Of a DNA stretch of 64,000 nucleotides, positions 60,623 through 64,000 are shown piece by piece (the stretch's first letter is position 1; every line of letters begins with the position of its first letter). Source of the DNA: Robiginitomaculum sp. Lineage in GTDB: Bacteria; Pseudomonadota; Alphaproteobacteria; Caulobacterales; Maricaulaceae. Below the pieces are notes generated by a model. The model saw nothing but the letters and a program-made list of their open reading frames with translations. It made no database searches and had not been told where the DNA came from. A program made the position numbers and the translations under genes. Location: contig JAJFFS010000005.1 in the NCBI GenBank assembly GCA_021776515.1, positions 1 through 64,000 of the forward strand, written 5' to 3'.

Positions 60623-61162
60623 ATAGCCCGCCGTCCAGTCGTCGCCGCCCCCGCCAAAAAAAAGGGACCACGCGTTAATAAAGATATAGAAGCCGAGCAG
60701 GTTCTCCTTATCGATCAAAATGGTGAAAAGCAGGGGCAAATGCCGTTGCATGCTGCCCTTGATGCTGCCACCGAAGCCGGGCTTGATCTGGTAGAGGTAG
60801 GGCCACACCCTGAAACACCAGTATGTAAAATCCTTGATTATGGAAAATTACGCTTTCAGGAGCAGAAGAAACGTTCTGAAGCCAAGAAGAAGCAAAAGAC
60901 CGCTGACCTGAAAGAAATTAAAATGCGCCCCAATATCGACGTGCATGACTACAAGGTTAAAACGCGGGCCATGACCCGGTTTTTTGAGCAAGGTGACAAG
61001 GTCAAGGTAACGATCCGCTTTCGTGGTCGGGAAATGGCACACCAGGACCGTGGTCGTACGTTGCTGGAACGTGTGCGTGAAGATTTTACCGACACGACCA
61101 AGGTGGAGTTTGAGCCCAAGGTTGAAGGCCGCTTGATGATGATGGTGCTGGCACCGCGCTAA
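60623..61162 (+). CDS. infC: Translation initiation factor IF-3, apparent AUA start
   Basis: ATA GCC CGC CGT... gives [47 protein letters not shown] in frame with ORF 60740-61162; SD aaggag upstream. Confidence 0.92.
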   Translation: MARRPVVAAPAKKKGPRVNKDIEAEQVLLIDQNGEKQGQMPLHAALDAATEAGLDLVEVGPHPETPVCKILDYGKLRFQEQKKRSEAKKKQKTADLKEIKMRPNIDVHDYKVKTRAMTRFFEQGDKVKVTIRFRGREMAHQDRGRTLLERVREDFTDTTKVEFEPKVEGRLMMMVLAPR

Positions 61163-61189
61163 CGGCACAGCTCTTGCGGTATAAGCCGC

Positions 61190-62290
61190 ATGAGTACCAA
61201 AGCGATACAAAGCAGGACACCAACCCTGGCAGAGGCATTGGACAGGCCGGTCAATCTGTTTACGCCTGTGCGTCTGTTTATGGCGCTGGGTGTTTTATTG
61301 GGGCACAGCTTTATAGTTCTGAACAACGATGGTGCTTCAGAGCCGCTGATATTGTTTAACATCACCATATCCTATGCGGCGGTGAACGGGTTTTTTATAC
61401 TCTCGGGTTTGTTGATTACCCGTTCTTTTGATCAGCGGGCGGATGTAGTACGTTTTGTCACGGCGCGGGTTTTGCGCCTGTTTCCAGCCCTGATTGCATT
61501 ATCTCTGGCGGCGGTTTTGTTGTTTGGGCCGGTTTTTACCCTGCTCACCCCGGCGGCTTATTTTACCGATATAAGCATTTGGCGCTATTTGTGTGATGTG
61601 CTGACTTTTGGCAACACGTCCGGTGGACCACCACAAATTTTTCCTTTTAATCCTAAAGCCGGTGAATTCTCAAACGCCCTGTGGACGCTGCGTTATGAAG
61701 CGATTGCCTATGGGGGGACTTTATGTCTTGCGGTGCTGGGGCTTTCACGTTCGCGCATTCGTGTTCTGGCTGTTTTTGTGCTTACAGTATTTGCCTTTAT
61801 CGCAGTGCGTACCGTGCCGGATTTATTACCTGACCAGCTTATGGATTTAACGCGCCTGGGCATGGCCTACCTCTTAGGGGCTGTGCTTTATGCCTGGCGT
61901 GATACCATACGCATCTGTGGCCGCACGGCTATGATTATTGTGGCCCTGGCATTACTTTTCGGGCCAACGTCATCGTATGAGATCATGCTCAATTTTACTC
62001 TTGCTGCCGGGGTGTTGATGGTGGGCTTTGGTTTGCCGGTTGCTTTTGCCCCATTGGCCCGCATTCCTGACCTGTCTTACGGGATTTATATCTGGCAATG
62101 GCCGCTTATGCAGAGCCTCTATCATGTTGGGTTTGTCCGCGATCCTTATACCATGATGATTTTGGCATTGCCGTTAAGTGCTTTGTTTGCTGCCGTGTCC
62201 TGGTACTGGATTGAGAAACCTGCACTGGCGCTCAAAACACCACTTGCTGCGTGGGTTAAAGGCAGGCTCAGAGCTTATAAAACTGCTTGA
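61190..62290 (+). CDS. Acyltransferase family 3 membrane protein
   Basis: PVRLFMALGVLLGHSFIVL; NGFFILSGLLITRSFDQR; GIYIWQWPLMQSLY. Confidence 0.9.
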   Translation: MSTKAIQSRTPTLAEALDRPVNLFTPVRLFMALGVLLGHSFIVLNNDGASEPLILFNITISYAAVNGFFILSGLLITRSFDQRADVVRFVTARVLRLFPALIALSLAAVLLFGPVFTLLTPAAYFTDISIWRYLCDVLTFGNTSGGPPQIFPFNPKAGEFSNALWTLRYEAIAYGGTLCLAVLGLSRSRIRVLAVFVLTVFAFIAVRTVPDLLPDQLMDLTRLGMAYLLGAVLYAWRDTIRICGRTAMIIVALALLFGPTSSYEIMLNFTLAAGVLMVGFGLPVAFAPLARIPDLSYGIYIWQWPLMQSLYHVGFVRDPYTMMILALPLSALFAAVSWYWIEKPALALKTPLAAWVKGRLRAYKTA

Positions 62291-63104
62291 TGATGGCCCA
62301 GCCTTCTTCACCTGTTTCTACAAACTGAAACAGTTCAAGGTCATCGGGCGAGATAGTACCTTCGGCAGCCAGGGCGTCAAAATCAATAATCCGCCGCCAG
62401 AACGCTTCCCCAAACAATAGCACAGGCATCGGGGCTATGCGCCCGGTCTGGATAAGGGTGAGCGTTTCAAAAGTTTCGTCCAGCGTACCAAATCCACCAG
62501 GGAAAACCGCGAGCGCTTTGGCGCGCATCAGAAAATGCATTTTACGGATAGCAAAATAATGAAATTGCAGGCTTAAAGCAGGCGTGACGTATGAATTTGG
62601 TGCCTGTTCATGGGGCAGCACAATGTTTAGACCGATGCTTTTGGCACTAACATCATCGGCGCCGCGATTAACCGCTTCCATGACACCCGGGCCACCACCC
62701 GAACAGATCACCCAGTCCCGTCCACCCGTATCAAGTGAATATTGTGATACCAGTCGTGCAAACTGGCGGGCTTCTTCATAATAATGCGCTTTGTCCTGCA
62801 GGCTTTTAATCAATGCAGGATCGTCTGTACGTTCTGGCCGGGTGCCTGGTGCGGGAATGCGCGCTCCGCCAAAAACGGCTATTGTGGAATCCACACCCTG
62901 TTCTTCAAAAATAATTTCCGGTTTTAACAGTTCCAGTTGCAAACGAACCGGACGCAGTTCATCGCGCAGCAAAAAATCGGCATCATCAAAGGCCAGTGTA
63001 TAAGCACCAGAACACGTTTGCGGGGTTTGCGGCACCTGGCGCAAAATATTCCTGTCTTCACAGGCCGTGCGAAAATGACGTTTGGTCTTATCCTGATCTG
63101 ACAT
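62268..63104 (-). CDS. LOG family protein (TIGR00730-like)
   Basis: VICSGGGPGVMEAVNRGA; VFPGGFGTLDETFETLTLIQTGRI. Confidence 0.93.
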   Translation of the reverse strand: MSDQDKTKRHFRTACEDRNILRQVPQTPQTCSGAYTLAFDDADFLLRDELRPVRLQLELLKPEIIFEEQGVDSTIAVFGGARIPAPGTRPERTDDPALIKSLQDKAHYYEEARQFARLVSQYSLDTGGRDWVICSGGGPGVMEAVNRGADDVSAKSIGLNIVLPHEQAPNSYVTPALSLQFHYFAIRKMHFLMRAKALAVFPGGFGTLDETFETLTLIQTGRIAPMPVLLFGEAFWRRIIDFDALAAEGTISPDDLELFQFVETGEEGWAIIKQFYKL

Positions 63105-63174
63105 ACCTGTCCCCTGAAACTAAACCCCCATGGGATAGGATAAACTTTAATAAAGCGCCAAAATTTGCGCGTCT

Positions 63175-64000
63175 TTATAATCGCTCCATTTTTATGGCTT
63201 GCCCGTCACCTTTAGGTGTCAAGCGGAAGCGGAAGCCAACACTGGCTGTAAACTCAGGCTGTTTGACACTGGATGTGGTGATGTAGTCAGCAAAGGCTTC
63301 GGCATGGCTCAATTTTAGTCGAATATAGCCAGTGTTATAGGCATCATGCAGGATGGTATCCGGGTTTGCCTCCTCGGTCATCTTGCCAAAATCCACACCG
63401 GGTGCCACCACACTGGCAAAATTACCAGGGCTGGACACCCCTGTAGTGCCCAGTTCTGCCCCAACAATGTTGTCATCGTCGGCACGCAGGATAGAGGCAT
63501 TGAAATCATGGGTGTCTCCGGCCAGTGAAATAAAACTGGACCCGGCTCGCTTGGCCCTTTGATAAAGTCGCTCCCGGGCAACCGGATATCCGTCCCAGGC
63601 ATCAATATTAAGCGGTGGCCGAAAGCGAGAACGCAGAAAATATTCAAAAAGCTGTGGGCTTTCGCGCCTGGCCAGCCATTTCAACCAACCTGGCAGGACA
63701 GCAATATAATCGGGTGAGTAAATTTTTGCCAACAATACCTGATTACCCAAAAGCTGCCAGGGCTGCCCGGCCTCAACCGAACGGGCCAAAGCGGCTTCAA
63801 CAAAATCACCCTGTGCATCGCCCAGCATTCGGCGCTCTGGATTACCTACAATATCGTTTTCAAAGCTGGTAACCTTGGCTTTAACCTCTTCATCCTCAGG
63901 GTCAGCATCAGCCGGAACGGGAAACAATGCCCAGTCCACTTGCTCGGAGCGCGCTGCCAGACGTGTCTCCAGCATCGTCAATGAGGCGAGATTACCAAAT
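63175..64000 (-). CDS. PhoD-like alkaline phosphatase/phosphodiesterase (5' part outside window)
   Basis: FGNLASLTMLETRLAARSEQ; LLGNQVLLAKI; SFISLAGDTHDFNASIL; GAELGTTGVSSPG. Confidence 0.88.
   Translation of the reverse strand, partial: FGNLASLTMLETRLAARSEQVDWALFPVPADADPEDEEVKAKVTSFENDIVGNPERRMLGDAQGDFVEAALARSVEAGQPWQLLGNQVLLAKIYSPDYIAVLPGWLKWLARRESPQLFEYFLRSRFRPPLNIDAWDGYPVARERLYQRAKRAGSSFISLAGDTHDFNASILRADDDNIVGAELGTTGVSSPGNFASVVAPGVDFGKMTEEANPDTILHDAYNTGYIRLKLSHAEAFADYITTSSVKQPEFTASVGFRFRLTPKGDGQAIKMERL

Overview
This is a 64 kb alphaproteobacterial chromosomal window carrying Caulobacter-type cell-cycle regulators. It contains: (1) a flagellar/chemotaxis/CtrA block, about 1-21 kb (fliK-flgD-flgE-sciP-fliF-fliG-fliH-fliN-flbD-flhA, two small membrane proteins, fliJ-fliI, ctrA, cheR-cheB-cheY-cheW-cheA, chpT); (2) a housekeeping stretch (M23 peptidase, phaR, xerC, DUF484, fsa, priA, hybrid kinase, atpHAGDC); (3) a PodJ-like polar protein, metabolic enzymes, uppP, M1 aminopeptidase, CDF transporter, GST, queG, glycosyltransferases, infC, an acyltransferase, a LOG protein and a PhoD-like phosphatase cut by the right edge. 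I saw no CRISPR, rRNA, tRNA or transposase. The most notable observations are: a duplicated two-gene module (LuxR-type solo regulator plus a ~80-aa partner with a QLxAHLxWCAxLG...DLVVML core) present at 25.5-26.7 kb and 38.6-39.8 kb, where one LuxR copy is split by an in-frame TAG exactly where its intact paralog has Trp; two tandem 107-aa membrane paralogs after flhA; infC with no ATG/GTG/TTG start and an apparent AUA start; a nitroreductase that keeps the iodotyrosine-deiodinase Glu/Tyr/Lys triad spacing; a near-identical 75-bp in-frame repeat in fliK; a 33-aa membrane ORF below the ORF-track cutoff; and a dispersed palindromic repeat family. All assignments are by reading; no searches were run.
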